64,000 bases of DNA, from assembly GCA_029260795.1 (NCBI GenBank), contig JAJDCO010000031.1, positions 124,001 through 188,000 of the forward strand, written 5' to 3'. The DNA comes from Planctomycetota bacterium. Its GTDB lineage: Bacteria; Planctomycetota; OFTM77. The notes under the pieces are model-generated. The model was not told the DNA's origin. It searched no databases and worked only from the letters and a program-made list of their open reading frames with translations. Both the position numbers and the translations under genes were made by a program. Positions 17,471 through 27,123 of this stretch are shown piece after piece; the first letter of the stretch is position 1, and each line of letters opens with the position of its first letter.

Positions 17471-18916
17471 ATGCTCGAGTTTCTGTCCGAGTTCTGGGCG
17501 CTCCTGATTGCTGCGGTGACGCTGATCGCCGAGGCGGCGGCGTTGATGCACGCGGTGCTGCACAAGCGAGAAGAGCGCGCGGTGATCGGCTGGGTGGGCT
17601 TGATCGTCTTGGTGCCGCTCTTCGGCCCGATCCTGTATGCGCTGTTCGGCGTCAACCGGATCCAGCGTCGTGCTCAGCGGCTCGGCCACCGGCCGGCGGA
17701 GCGCGTGGCTCAATCGAGTGCTTGGCGAGTCACGGGTCACGACGCGGCCGAGCAGACCGACGCCGCCCGCGCGGAGCACCTGGTTAGGCTCGTGGATCGT
17801 ATCGTGCACCACCCGGCGGTCAGGGGGAATCGGATCGAGCTGCTCGAAGGGGGCGATGCTGCGTATCCGGCCATGTGGCAGGCCATGGACGAGGCGGAGT
17901 GCTCGATCACGTTGATGAGCTACATGTTCGAAGCCGACGCTGTCGGCCGTCGCTTCGTCGAATCGCTCGTCCGAGCGCACCGTCGTGGTGTCGAGGTGAG
18001 GGTGCTGATCGACGACGTCGGCGCACGCTACTCTCGCCCACGCGCTCGCTCTCTGCTCACCGCGGCCGGGGTGCCGGCAGCTCACTTCCTTCCTTCATTC
18101 CTTCCTAGCTCGCTGCGATACGGGAACCTTCGAAATCACCGCAAGTCGCTCGTCGTCGATGGGCGGTCGGCCTTCACCGGAGGAATGAACATTCGTGAGG
18201 GTCACCAGCTCTCGCTGAATCCGAAGGCACCCATTCAGGACGTCCACGCGCTGCTCGCGGGCCCGATCGTCACTCAGATCCAAGAGGTCTTCCTGGAGGA
18301 TTGGCAGTTCTCCACTCACGAGTCCCTGGAGGGAGGTCGCTGGATCGCTCCCATCGAGGAAGCCGGTGACACGATCTTACGAGCGATTCCGGATGGGCCC
18401 GACGAGAACTTCGACGTGCTGCGCTTGACGCTGCTCGGAGCGATCGCGACCGCCGAACGACGCATCGCGATCGTGACGCCCTACTTCCTGCCCGACGAGA
18501 CACTGATCACCTCGCTCAACATTGCGGCCATGCGCGGCGTCCGCGTCGACATCCTCCTGCCGGAGAAGAACAACCTTCGCTTGGTGCAGTGGGCGAGCCA
18601 GCCGTACTACGCACTGCTGCTGGAGCGAGGGTGCCGCATCTGGCACTCGCCACCGCCCTTCGATCACACGAAACTGATGCTCGTCGACGACGTGTGGGCT
18701 TTGATCGGGTCCGGTAACTGGGACCCTCGCAGCCTCCGCCTCAACTTCGAGCTCAATGTCGAGGGCTACGGATCGGAGTTCACGTCCGACGTTCGCACGC
18801 TGGTCGAGCGACGGCTCGAGCGAGCCCGACTGATCTCATTGGCCGAGCTCGAACAGCTGCCGCTTCCGGTGCGGTTGCGGAATGGAGTCGCACGCTTGGC
18901 GACCCCCTACCTATGA
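17471..18916 (+). CDS. Cardiolipin synthase-like phospholipase D protein (copy 1)
   Basis: 481 residues from ATG 17471, a usual length for bacterial cardiolipin synthases. In-frame alternatives are ATG 17447 and TTG 17372; none has a clear ribosome site. Two N-terminal membrane segments (ALLIAAVTLIAEAAAL and IGWVGLIVLVPLFGPILYALFG) precede two PLD active sites: NHRKSLVVDGRSAFTGG and DHTKLMLVDDVWALIGSGN. The enzyme condenses phosphatidylglycerol-type lipids into cardiolipin. A second PLD protein of the same architecture is 1.2 kb downstream on the other strand. Substrate is inferred from architecture only. Confidence 0.88.
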   Translation: MLEFLSEFWALLIAAVTLIAEAAALMHAVLHKREERAVIGWVGLIVLVPLFGPILYALFGVNRIQRRAQRLGHRPAERVAQSSAWRVTGHDAAEQTDAARAEHLVRLVDRIVHHPAVRGNRIELLEGGDAAYPAMWQAMDEAECSITLMSYMFEADAVGRRFVESLVRAHRRGVEVRVLIDDVGARYSRPRARSLLTAAGVPAAHFLPSFLPSSLRYGNLRNHRKSLVVDGRSAFTGGMNIREGHQLSLNPKAPIQDVHALLAGPIVTQIQEVFLEDWQFSTHESLEGGRWIAPIEEAGDTILRAIPDGPDENFDVLRLTLLGAIATAERRIAIVTPYFLPDETLITSLNIAAMRGVRVDILLPEKNNLRLVQWASQPYYALLLERGCRIWHSPPPFDHTKLMLVDDVWALIGSGNWDPRSLRLNFELNVEGYGSEFTSDVRTLVERRLERARLISLAELEQLPLPVRLRNGVARLATPYL

Positions 18917-18989
18917 GCGCTTCCAGCGAGCGAAACGCGCCCAGGGCTGCCCCTAGACTTGCCCGGACCGTTCCCCTAGAAGGCTCCCC

Positions 18990-19808
18990 ATGAAACCCGA
19001 CCTGCGCACCGTACAGCGATCGATGCAGCGCTACTCGAAGGAGGGCGCCCGGAATGCGGACGACGAGCTCGTTGTCGAGGAGCCGCTCGAGATGCGCGTC
19101 GGCGGGGTCGCGATCGCTGTCACCATGCGGACACCCGGTCACGATCGAGAGCTCACCGCGGGCTTTCTGCACTCCGAAGGCGTCGTGACGACGACCAGTG
19201 ACCTGGCCGGCATCGGCCACTGCTGGGATCCCGAGACGCCCGAGATTCGCAACGTCATCGACGTGACTCTCGCCAGCGACGAGGCGGTCGACCTCGAGGC
19301 ACTTCGACGCAACGTGTATGCGTCGTCGAGCTGCGGGCTGTGTGGCTCGGTCACTCTCGACACCATCCATCGCCGGTGCGCGGTTCTCGCTCCGGGTGGT
19401 CGGGTGACCCCCGAGGTGCTGACGGCCCTACCCGATCGACTCCGCGCCGCCCAGACGGTATTTGCTCGCACCGGCGGACTGCATGCCGCCGCGCTGTTCA
19501 CCTTCGAAGGCGAGCTCGAGGTGGTCCGAGAAGACATCGGGCGGCACAACGCCGTCGACAAGGTCATCGGATACCACCTGCTGCGCGGTCGTCTGCCGCT
19601 CTCCGATCGTCTTCTGCTGGTCAGCGGCCGCGCCAGCTTCGAGATCGTTCAGAAGGCCGTGATGGCGGGCCTCCCGATCGTCGCCGCTGTCTCCGCCGCC
19701 TCGAGCCTCGCGGTCGATCTCGCCGAGCTCCAGCGGCAGACGTTGATCGGATTCCTGCGCGAGAGGTCGTTCAATGTCTACACCGATTTCGACCGCGTTG
19801 CCGAGTGA
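18990..19808 (+). CDS. fdhD: FdhD, sulfurtransferase for formate dehydrogenase maturation
   Basis: 272 residues. The conserved CxxC is C115/C118 in SSCGLCGS, which carries persulfide from IscS to the molybdenum cofactor of formate dehydrogenase. Other family blocks are PGHDRELTAGFLHSEG, TGGLHAAALF, EDIGRHNAVDKVIG and SGRASFEIVQKA. AAGG 6 nt before the ATG at 18990 supports the start. No formate dehydrogenase gene is in the window, so its client lies elsewhere. It stands alone between the two PLD genes and is followed by a strong hairpin. Confidence 0.96.
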   Translation: MKPDLRTVQRSMQRYSKEGARNADDELVVEEPLEMRVGGVAIAVTMRTPGHDRELTAGFLHSEGVVTTTSDLAGIGHCWDPETPEIRNVIDVTLASDEAVDLEALRRNVYASSSCGLCGSVTLDTIHRRCAVLAPGGRVTPEVLTALPDRLRAAQTVFARTGGLHAAALFTFEGELEVVREDIGRHNAVDKVIGYHLLRGRLPLSDRLLLVSGRASFEIVQKAVMAGLPIVAAVSAASSLAVDLAELQRQTLIGFLRERSFNVYTDFDRVAE

Positions 19809-20115
19809 GTGGAATCGGCGAGGACCGATCCCGATCGGCCCTCGTGCTTGCTGGAGCCGGGTCAGTCCTTCGGATCGAGCACGATCCGGTCGGCGAGGAA
19901 GATCAGGAACGACCTGGCCGGATCGCGAGGCCTCGACTTGGGCCGAGGTCGGAGTCACCCGGGACGTCAGAGCCAGGGAAACGGTGAGGAGGTGCTGGAT
20001 CATGTCGGGTGCTCCGGTGGTGGGCGCGTCTCGTTTCCGGCAGGTGCCGGCTGAACGATGGAAGGCCCGGTCCCCGAGCCTACTGAACGAGGAGTCCAAG
20101 AAACTCCTCGGAGCG
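19809..20115. other. Intergenic region between convergent fdhD and PLD copy 2
   Basis: 307 nt. Apart from the hairpin at 19819-19844 I see no gene, repeat or promoter in it. Short frames here look random. Confidence 0.4.
19819..19844 (+). terminator. Hairpin after fdhD
   Basis: An inverted repeat starts 10 nt after the fdhD stop. CGAGG (19819-19823) pairs with CCTCG (19840-19844), one A/C mismatch follows, then CCGAT pairs with ATCGG around a 4-nt loop. The stem is strong but no T-run follows, so it would be a non-canonical terminator. Confidence 0.5.
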
Positions 20116-21534
20116 TCAGAGCATCGGCTCGAGCGTGGCGGCCGCATTGGCTGCCAGGCGACGCCAGGTGCTTCGTCCGGTCATCTCTTCCGCGGTGAGG
20201 AGTCGCGAAGCGGCGAAGTCAGTCCTCAAGCGACGCTCGAGCTGAGCGGCGAACTCGACGCCCGTGATCTCGATGTTCAGCTCGTAGTTGAGATGGAACG
20301 AGCGTTGATCGAAGTTCGCGCTTCCGAGAGTCGACCACAGACCATCGACGACCACCGCCTTCGCGTGAAGAAACGGCGGCGGCCTCAGCCAGATCTGCGC
20401 GCCCGCGCTCAGAAGCGTCGGGAAGGTGTGACGAGCGGCGAGGTCGACGATGCGGCTGTCGGAGCGCTCCGGCATCAGGATCCTCACCTCGACTCCGCCT
20501 AGGCAGGCCACGCGGAGCGCTTGGGTCATCGTCTCGCCCGGCACGAAGTACGGCGTCACGATCAGCACCGAGCGTCGAGCGCTGCGAAGGGCGGCCTGCA
20601 GCACCGTGAACAAGGTCTCGTCCGTCTCGTCGGGGCCGGATGCTAGTACCCGAACTCGATGGCCACGTGTGAGCGTCGCGGCTTCGTCTTCGGCCGGGTT
20701 CGGAAGTCGCGATGCCGATTCGCGGCTTCCATCCGCGATCGACCAGTCCTCGAGGAAGACTCGCCTCAGGTGGTGCACGGAGGGGCCGCGTACGGAGACG
20801 TGAAGGTCCACGAAACCAGCGGCGTCGCCGGTCGAGCGGTACTCGTCCGCCCAGTTCGCGCTGCCGAGACAAGCGACGGCCCGATCGACGACGAGCAGCT
20901 TGCGATGGTTGCGGAGGTTGACGTGGAGGCGTCCCCGCAGCCAGCCCGGCTCGACGAACTCGCGGGCCTCGATCCCTTGGGTGCACAGCTCGCGCAGGTA
21001 GCGGCGCGGTAGCTCCAGGGAGCCGACCGGATCGGTCAGCACCCGAACGAGGACGCCTTCCCGCGCCTTCTCGATCAACCGCTCCTTCAAGGTGTCGGCC
21101 ACGGTGCCAGGCCCGAGGATGTAGGTCTCGAGCAAGATCTCCTCACGAGCCGACTCGATCAGAGCCATCATCTCGGGCAGAGGCTGGTCGAGGATCTTCA
21201 GCGCATGGCCGGTGCGGGCCGGAAACGCGCTGCATTGCTCGATCACGCGCTCGAGGGCCGCATCGGTGAGCTCGGTGGGAGTCGGAGGCGTTGCGTCGCG
21301 CTTCCGTTGTCGAACCTTCCCGACCTGCCGCTGACGTCGCCTTCGAATCGAGCGTGGCGTGCGGTGCAAGCCGAAGAGCAGGTACCAGCCCGCACCCGCG
21401 AACGGAAGCAGCCAGAACGTGATCAGCCAGCTGAACGCCGTCGCTGGACGTCGTTGCACGAGCACCAGGTGAACCGAGGCGACGCTCGCGGCGCCGACCC
21501 AGATCAGGATCGCCAAGAACAAGGCGGTGTCCAT
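20116..21534 (-). CDS. Cardiolipin synthase-like phospholipase D protein (copy 2)
   Basis: 472 residues from ATG 21534, which has GAGGA a few nt upstream; an ATG 15 nt further 5' has none. Two membrane segments at the N-terminus (LFLAILIWVGAASVASVHLVL and FSWLITFWLLPFAGAGWYLLFG) are followed by two PLD sites: NHRKLLVVDRAVACLGSAN and LHAKAVVVDGLWSTLGSAN. Same architecture as the protein at 17471-18916 but clearly divergent in sequence, so the two are old paralogs or act on different lipids. A basic stretch (RRRRQRQ) follows the second membrane segment. Confidence 0.9.
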   Translation of the reverse strand: MDTALFLAILIWVGAASVASVHLVLVQRRPATAFSWLITFWLLPFAGAGWYLLFGLHRTPRSIRRRRQRQVGKVRQRKRDATPPTPTELTDAALERVIEQCSAFPARTGHALKILDQPLPEMMALIESAREEILLETYILGPGTVADTLKERLIEKAREGVLVRVLTDPVGSLELPRRYLRELCTQGIEAREFVEPGWLRGRLHVNLRNHRKLLVVDRAVACLGSANWADEYRSTGDAAGFVDLHVSVRGPSVHHLRRVFLEDWSIADGSRESASRLPNPAEDEAATLTRGHRVRVLASGPDETDETLFTVLQAALRSARRSVLIVTPYFVPGETMTQALRVACLGGVEVRILMPERSDSRIVDLAARHTFPTLLSAGAQIWLRPPPFLHAKAVVVDGLWSTLGSANFDQRSFHLNYELNIEITGVEFAAQLERRLRTDFAASRLLTAEEMTGRSTWRRLAANAAATLEPML

Positions 21535-21643
21535 CTTTCCTCGATCCATCGCCGCGGGAAGCTTGCGGAGATCGAATCAGATCGGCGAGCGCACCGCAAA
21601 GACCGATTCCATCACTCGAAGAATCTCGGCCACCTGAAGCGAC

Positions 21644-24600
21644 TCAGTCCTCGATCGGGACCCACTCGGCGACGAGCCGGAACCCACTCGACCCGGAGGG
21701 GTCGCCCTGCGGTCGGACGATCCGCTGATCACAGCGGACGACCGAGCCCTCGTTGGCACGCCAATGTCCGCCCGACAGCCCGGGCTCTCCGGTCGCCGTC
21801 AACGTCCACTCCGACACGCCGCCCGCCATGTCGCGGATGCCCAGCGGAGACTCGTCGTAGGCGCAGCTTCCCACCAGGGGCGGCTCGAGGGCGGGAGCGG
21901 CGGGCAAGGAGAGGCCGGCATACTGAGGACAGAACTCGTCGCCCCAAGGATAGGGACGTCCGTCGCCGCCACTGGCCGCACGCCGCCACTCGTCGACCGT
22001 CGGGAGGCGGTAGGACCAGTGATGAGAGCTCTTGGCATCGCGCGCGGCTTGTCGGGAGCGTTGCGTCAGCCAGTCCACGAAGCGCTGCGCACCGGCGAGG
22101 GAGACACCCCGAGCCGGGCGTCGATCGTCGAGGCCCCGCGGCGTCGCCCCGACCAGGTGCCAGTCGGGGTGATCCCGGAGCTCGCCCAAGACCTCGGGGC
22201 TCTCCAGGAAGCGTTGATACTCGCCGGCCGTGATTTCGAGACGCGACACGGCGAGCGATTCGAGCTGGACGATCGGGTCGCCAGCGGCGTCCGACATCTG
22301 GGCACCGGGAAGCGCCACGAAGCCGGGAGGCGGTTGCTGAGTCAGCGGCTCGAGCTTCCAGTGCGGCTCGCTGTCCCGCTGAACGCGAAAAGCCAGGCGC
22401 TGCTCCGGACCACGATCGCCTGTGAAGCTGATCAGGTAATGACCCGGCGGCAAGAACAGCTTGCCGGCCGACTCGGGTGAGAGTCGGTGGAAAGGCGTCG
22501 GAATCAGAGGGTAGACCGTGTCCTCGATCTCCCATCCGGGCTCGGTGCCGCTGGGAAGTGGCAGGGCGATCGGCTCGGCCGCCCAATCGGTCGGCTGCAG
22601 CTTCCAGACGGACCGCTCGCCCGCCGACTCTTGGAAAGGCCCGCCGCCACCGCGCGGACCCAAGAGCAGGTCGCCAGTGGCCAGCCCGGCCGCCCGGGCA
22701 CCTCCGCCCGGCTCCAGTCGGGTGATGTGGAACATCCGGTCGCCGGGTCGATAGCGCTCCGACGCCCGAAACGGCTCCCCGTGCTGAAAGGGCACCGGAA
22801 CCCAGCGATCCTCACCCGGCTGAAATTGCCAGCGCGGCTGATAGCGGTACAGGTGCACCGCATGGACGTCGCCTTCGAAGCTCAGGTGCACCTCGGAATC
22901 TTCGGCGAGGACGCCGGCGAGCTCACCCTCGTGATCGTGCTTGCGTGCTAGCTCGGCATAGGCGGCGGCCGTCGTCCAGTCACCTTGATCGATCGCGGCC
23001 TGGCGCCGAAGCGAGAACAGGTCTCGCCTCGCCCGGCGTGCGCCGGTGTGGTTGGGGCGATAGCTCTCGACCTCTTGCAGCTGCTCGAGGATGGACTGGA
23101 AGACGATCTCGGCCTCGCGGCGTCGATCTTCGAACAGCGCCGAGAGCGCTCCCGGTGTGGGAGCGTCGCTCGGGAGCTCACCGCTCTGCGCTTGTCGACG
23201 CGCGGCAGCGATCCGCGCCGGAAGCTGCCGAGTCGTCTCGAGCAGCGAGACGTAGTCGGCGAGGCGAGCGCGCGCCCGATTGGCGATGCGACTGGCCTTG
23301 CGGTCCTTGAAGGACTCGACCTGGCGCTGCAGCTCCAGTGAGCCGCTACTCGCGTACTTCAGCGTCTCCAGCAGAAACTCGGCGCGATCGATTTGATCGG
23401 TCTCGAGAGCGAGGCGCACGTCATCGATCTGTTGGTCGAGCGACCAACGCTGGTGCAGCGACAAGAAGAGCGGGAACAATGCACCGATGATGAGCACTGC
23501 CGCCGTCGCGACAGCCGCAGCCCGATGGCGCTGGAGGAACTTGAACGAGCGCGCGAACAGACCGGCCGGGCGGGCCGTGATGGGGCGAAATGCGAGGAAG
23601 TTGCGCAGGTCGTCCGCGAACTCGGAGGAGGTCTGGTAGCGCGCATCGGGATCGCGATTCATCGCCTTGAGGACGACGGTCTCGATGTCCCGCGGGAGGT
23701 GTGGGGCCAGCTTGCGTGGCTTGCGGGGGTCGAGATGTAGGACCTCGTTGATGACCTCTTCGTAGGTCTCGCCCGGGAAGGGGGACTCGAGCGTCAACAG
23801 CTCGTAGAGCGTCGCCCCCAGCGAGTAGATGTCGGAGCGATGGTCGACCTGGCGACCGGTCGCCTGCTCGGGCGACATGTACATCGGTGTGCCGATGACG
23901 CCGCCCGTGATCGTCACGGACGAGGCCGAGTCGCCGCGAGCCAAGCCAAAGTCCGTCAGCACGACCTTGCCGCTGTTCTCGAGTAAGAGATTCTGCGGCT
24001 TCACGTCGCGGTGGAGGATGCCGTTCTCGTGCAAGAACTGAAGCGCATCCGCCACCTCGGAGATGATCTCGGCGCAGCGCAGGATGTAGTTCGGGCTCTC
24101 GGGCGAAGGGATCGGCAGCCCGGCGGTGCCGAGGGGACGTGTGTCCTCGGGGCTCAGGCTCGAACCGGAGCCGAAGTCGACCGTCGTGTCACCGGCCGAG
24201 CGAACGGAGGCGTCGCCGCTGTCCGGGAAGCGGGATGCGCGAGCGGCGTTGACGAACTGTCGGAGCGAGATCCCTTCGATGAACTCCATCGCGATGTAGT
24301 AGACACCCGCCGTCTCGCCGAACGAGTAGATCGGGATGATGTTCGGGTGATGGAGCGCACCGGCGACCTCGGCCTCGCGCTGAAAGCGTCGAATCTCGCG
24401 GGGATCGAAAGCGGCGCCGCCGCGCAGAACCTTGAGCGCTACCTTGCGACGCAGGGAGATCTGCTCGGACAGGAAGACGATGCCCATGCCGCCGCGGCCG
24501 ATCTCGCGCAGGATCTCGAAGTCGCCCAGGCGCTGTCCGGCCTCGATCTTCAGAGGCTGGCGGGACTCCGGACGCACCGCCTGCGAGACGGCTCCCTCGA

Positions 24601-24766
24601 CGATGTCCAGCGCTTCGAAGTGCTCACGGAGGCTGTCCCGAAACTCGGGGTAGCCTTCGTAATACTCCTCGCGCGACGGCTCCTCGCCCTGGCTGACCCG
24701 GTCGAGGTAGTCGGCGACCAGCTCGCTCACCCGGTCGTCTGCCGTCCGCGCCGCCGAGTCGTCCAT
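21644..24766 (-). CDS. Ser/Thr protein kinase fused to a formylglycine-generating-enzyme (SUMF1)-like domain
   Basis: 1,040 residues from ATG 24766 (AGGA 6 nt upstream). The kinase domain (about 80-375) has the Gly loop GRGGMG, the lysine in VALKVLR, HRDVKPQN and TDFGLARG; a Ser/Pro-rich insert of about 50 residues sits before HRDVKPQN. One membrane span (about 415-440) follows. Next come a helical region rich in Gln, Arg and Glu, then a region with a PDZ-like segment (ARAAGLATGDLLLG). The C-terminal 215 residues resemble FGE/SUMF1 (RLPTVDEWRRAASGG, YPWGDEF, DMAGGVSEWT, GSSGFRLV). In planctomycetes this fold often serves for ligand binding rather than catalysis. Its ligand and kinase substrates are unknown. 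Confidence 0.93.
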   Translation of the reverse strand: MDDSAARTADDRVSELVADYLDRVSQGEEPSREEYYEGYPEFRDSLREHFEALDIVEGAVSQAVRPESRQPLKIEAGQRLGDFEILREIGRGGMGIVFLSEQISLRRKVALKVLRGGAAFDPREIRRFQREAEVAGALHHPNIIPIYSFGETAGVYYIAMEFIEGISLRQFVNAARASRFPDSGDASVRSAGDTTVDFGSGSSLSPEDTRPLGTAGLPIPSPESPNYILRCAEIISEVADALQFLHENGILHRDVKPQNLLLENSGKVVLTDFGLARGDSASSVTITGGVIGTPMYMSPEQATGRQVDHRSDIYSLGATLYELLTLESPFPGETYEEVINEVLHLDPRKPRKLAPHLPRDIETVVLKAMNRDPDARYQTSSEFADDLRNFLAFRPITARPAGLFARSFKFLQRHRAAAVATAAVLIIGALFPLFLSLHQRWSLDQQIDDVRLALETDQIDRAEFLLETLKYASSGSLELQRQVESFKDRKASRIANRARARLADYVSLLETTRQLPARIAAARRQAQSGELPSDAPTPGALSALFEDRRREAEIVFQSILEQLQEVESYRPNHTGARRARRDLFSLRRQAAIDQGDWTTAAAYAELARKHDHEGELAGVLAEDSEVHLSFEGDVHAVHLYRYQPRWQFQPGEDRWVPVPFQHGEPFRASERYRPGDRMFHITRLEPGGGARAAGLATGDLLLGPRGGGGPFQESAGERSVWKLQPTDWAAEPIALPLPSGTEPGWEIEDTVYPLIPTPFHRLSPESAGKLFLPPGHYLISFTGDRGPEQRLAFRVQRDSEPHWKLEPLTQQPPPGFVALPGAQMSDAAGDPIVQLESLAVSRLEITAGEYQRFLESPEVLGELRDHPDWHLVGATPRGLDDRRPARGVSLAGAQRFVDWLTQRSRQAARDAKSSHHWSYRLPTVDEWRRAASGGDGRPYPWGDEFCPQYAGLSLPAAPALEPPLVGSCAYDESPLGIRDMAGGVSEWTLTATGEPGLSGGHWRANEGSVVRCDQRIVRPQGDPSGSSGFRLVAEWVPIED

Positions 24767-25689
24767 AGCCAATCCTGTTTCCCTGGTTCTTCAGACACCG
24801 AGCTCGGAGACCGCGCCTCGCGCGTACCCAGCCCCCTCTCTCATTCGACCGAGAAGGGTGCGGATCTTTCGAGGACTTCGCGGGTCGTGGTGCGGATCCA
24901 GGCCGGAGCTCGAGAAACACAGCGCCGAAAAGGGCGACCGCCCTGGCCAGCGCGGCGAATTCACCCTCCGATTGTAGCGGATTCGCGCGATAGAGTGGGA
25001 TTGCAGGCGTTCGAGAGACCGCGGGCGCCCGAGTCGCCACGGGCTCCGACGCGAGCGCTCCCCCGATTCGGGAATCCCACCCTGAGGATGCGTCAAAAGT
25101 CCCCCCTGGGACCGCGGTGGCTCGCCCGCATCTGGGTCCCTTCCGCGAGGAGTACGGACGCCGACCTCCCTATCACTGTCGGCGATTGCGCCGGCTCGCC
25201 GTCGATCGGCGCGTTCGTTCGCGGCTCGTGCGCCGCGTTCGTTCCGCCCACTACAGCCGCGCGCTCGTGCCCGATGGCCCCTTCTCCAACAGCTCGCGCA
25301 AGCTCACCTCGGGTCAGGTCTTCTACATGAGCGCCTGGCGGGCCGAGAGATCGTCCGATGATTCGTCGAATGCGTTCCAAGCCACAGTGACCGTGAAGGA
25401 GAAGTAAACCAGTGGCTCGCACGATGACGCGTTCAACCGACCGCGCACACGATGACAAGAACAGAGCCGCGCACACGATGACGCGGCACGTGCATGACCG
25501 AGTCGACGTGGGTTTCGCGCGCTCGTCATCGTCGAGCCGACGAGCCGCCAGTAAGCGGGCCCTGAACACCTTCGGTCCCACTCCGACGCGCCAAGGTTGT
25601 TCGCGGCCCGACGGAAGCCTACCCTGGGCGCGCGCCCGGGCCGGTGGAGGCTGGGGCCGTCTTGCGTCCTGCCGGGGACCGGCGAAGCG
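24767..25689. other. Long intergenic region between divergent kinase and MBOAT-1 genes
   Basis: 923 nt. No frame here looks like a real protein: the open frames are Arg/Ser-rich and lack ribosome sites. Near the right end, CGCACACGATGAC occurs twice (about 25445 and 25473) with a shorter CGCACGATGAC at about 25425, a small tandem repeat. A -10-like TACAAT on the minus strand (24971-24976) may belong to the kinase gene. Confidence 0.45.
24971..24976 (-). promoter_or_regulatory. Candidate -10 box for the kinase gene
   Basis: Reads TACAAT on the minus strand, about 205 nt before the kinase ATG. No good -35 hexamer sits 16-18 nt upstream, so this rests on the -10 match alone. Confidence 0.25.
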
Positions 25690-27114
25690 ATGGCCTTCAA
25701 CAGCATCCCGTTCGGCGTCTTCCTGACGGTCGCGTTCTTCGTCTTCTGGGCGCTGCAGCGCTCGCAGCGCGCGCGCGTCACCTGGCTGCTCGCCGCCAGC
25801 TACTTCTTCTACGGCTGCTGGAACGCGCGCTACCTCGGCCTGATCGTCTTCTCGACGCTGCTCGACTACTGGGTCGGTGCTCGCCTTCATCGCGAGACGC
25901 GTCCCGCTCGACGCCGCGCCTGGCTGTCGGTCAGCCTGGTCGGCAACCTCGGCGTGCTGGCGACCTTCAAGTACTACGACTTCTTCGCCGAGAGCCTGGT
26001 CACGCTGTTGGCCCGCTTCGATCTCTCGATCTCGCCGCCCTTGCTCGACGTCCTGCTGCCGGTCGGCATCTCCTTCTACACGTTCCAGACGCTCAGCTAC
26101 ACGATCGACATCTACCGCGGGAAGCTCGAGCCGGCCGAGAGCCTGCTGGAGTTCGCGGTCTTCGTCGCGTTCTTTCCGCAGCTCGTGGCCGGACCGATCG
26201 TGCGCGCCAAGCAGTTCCTGCCGCAGTTCCGACGACTGCCGACGCTGACGCCCGAGCGGCTGGGGACGGGGTTGGCTCTCATTCTCAAGGGGCTCTTCAA
26301 GAAGATCGTGATCGCCGACTTCCTGGCCAAACGCTTGGTCGATCCGGTGTTCGCCGGGCCGGAGGCCTACGGAGCCGCCGACACCTGGCTCTCGATCTAC
26401 GCCTACGCGCTCCAGCTGTACGGGGACTTCTCCGGATACACCGACATCGCGATGGGCAGTGCCCGTCTGATCGGCTTCGAGCTACCCGAGAACTTCCGGG
26501 CGCCCTATGCCTCGCGCACGTTGCAGGACTTCTGGCAGCGCTGGCACATCACGCTCTCGACGTGGCTGCGAGACTACCTGTACATCCCGCTCGGTGGATC
26601 GCGTGTCGGCCCGGTGCGCACCTACGTCAATCTCTCGATGGTCGCGTTCGTTGCGGGTCTTTGGCATGGCGCTCACTGGACGCTCGTCGCCTGGGGCGGC
26701 ATGCACGGCATCGGCCTGGCGCTGACTCGCCTCTACCAGCGATGGCGCGAAGGCCACCGAGGGCCGGCACCGCCGCCCGGCTTCGCCCTCGGTGTCCTTC
26801 AGCGCGCGTTGACCTTCCACTTCGTCGCGGCCTCGATGATCCTGTTCCGCGGCGGCAACTGGACGACGATCACCGAGATCGTCCAAGGCCTGTTCCGCTT
26901 CGACGGCGGGCCGCGTCTCCTCACGGTTGCGACGGCTGCCGTCATCGCCGTGGGCTACCTCACGCATTTCGCGCCGATGTCTTGGAAGGACCGCGTGCTC
27001 CAGCGATTCGGTACCTGGCCGGGCTGGGCGCAAGGCATCGTGCTCGCCTTGGTGCTCGCGCTGTTCCAATCGCTCTCGTTGGAGAGCGATCCGTTCATCT
27101 ACTTCCAGTTCTGA
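25690..27114 (+). CDS. MBOAT family O-acyltransferase, AlgI/DltB-like (copy 1)
   Basis: 474 residues, about ten membrane segments. Starts MAFNSIPFGVFLTVAFFVFW. The MBOAT active-site region is visible: RWHITLSTWLRDYLYIPLGGSR (H286) and the invariant histidine H326 in GLWHGAHW. VAGPIVRA and LYGDFSGYTDIA are typical of AlgI-like proteins. These proteins pass acetyl groups across the membrane for O-acetylation of extracellular polysaccharides, together with a periplasmic SGNH-type partner; that partner type is the next gene, 9 nt downstream. No strong ribosome site precedes the ATG. It shares a 66-nt block of complete identity with the second copy at 28730-28795. Confidence 0.93.
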   Translation: MAFNSIPFGVFLTVAFFVFWALQRSQRARVTWLLAASYFFYGCWNARYLGLIVFSTLLDYWVGARLHRETRPARRRAWLSVSLVGNLGVLATFKYYDFFAESLVTLLARFDLSISPPLLDVLLPVGISFYTFQTLSYTIDIYRGKLEPAESLLEFAVFVAFFPQLVAGPIVRAKQFLPQFRRLPTLTPERLGTGLALILKGLFKKIVIADFLAKRLVDPVFAGPEAYGAADTWLSIYAYALQLYGDFSGYTDIAMGSARLIGFELPENFRAPYASRTLQDFWQRWHITLSTWLRDYLYIPLGGSRVGPVRTYVNLSMVAFVAGLWHGAHWTLVAWGGMHGIGLALTRLYQRWREGHRGPAPPPGFALGVLQRALTFHFVAASMILFRGGNWTTITEIVQGLFRFDGGPRLLTVATAAVIAVGYLTHFAPMSWKDRVLQRFGTWPGWAQGIVLALVLALFQSLSLESDPFIYFQF

Positions 27115-27123
27115 ACGAGAATC

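Noticed and set aside
24767..25689. Small genes in the kinase-MBOAT gap (for example 25117-25407 plus)
   Set aside because: No ribosome site, Arg/Ser-rich composition and no conserved-looking segment. Cannot be supported.
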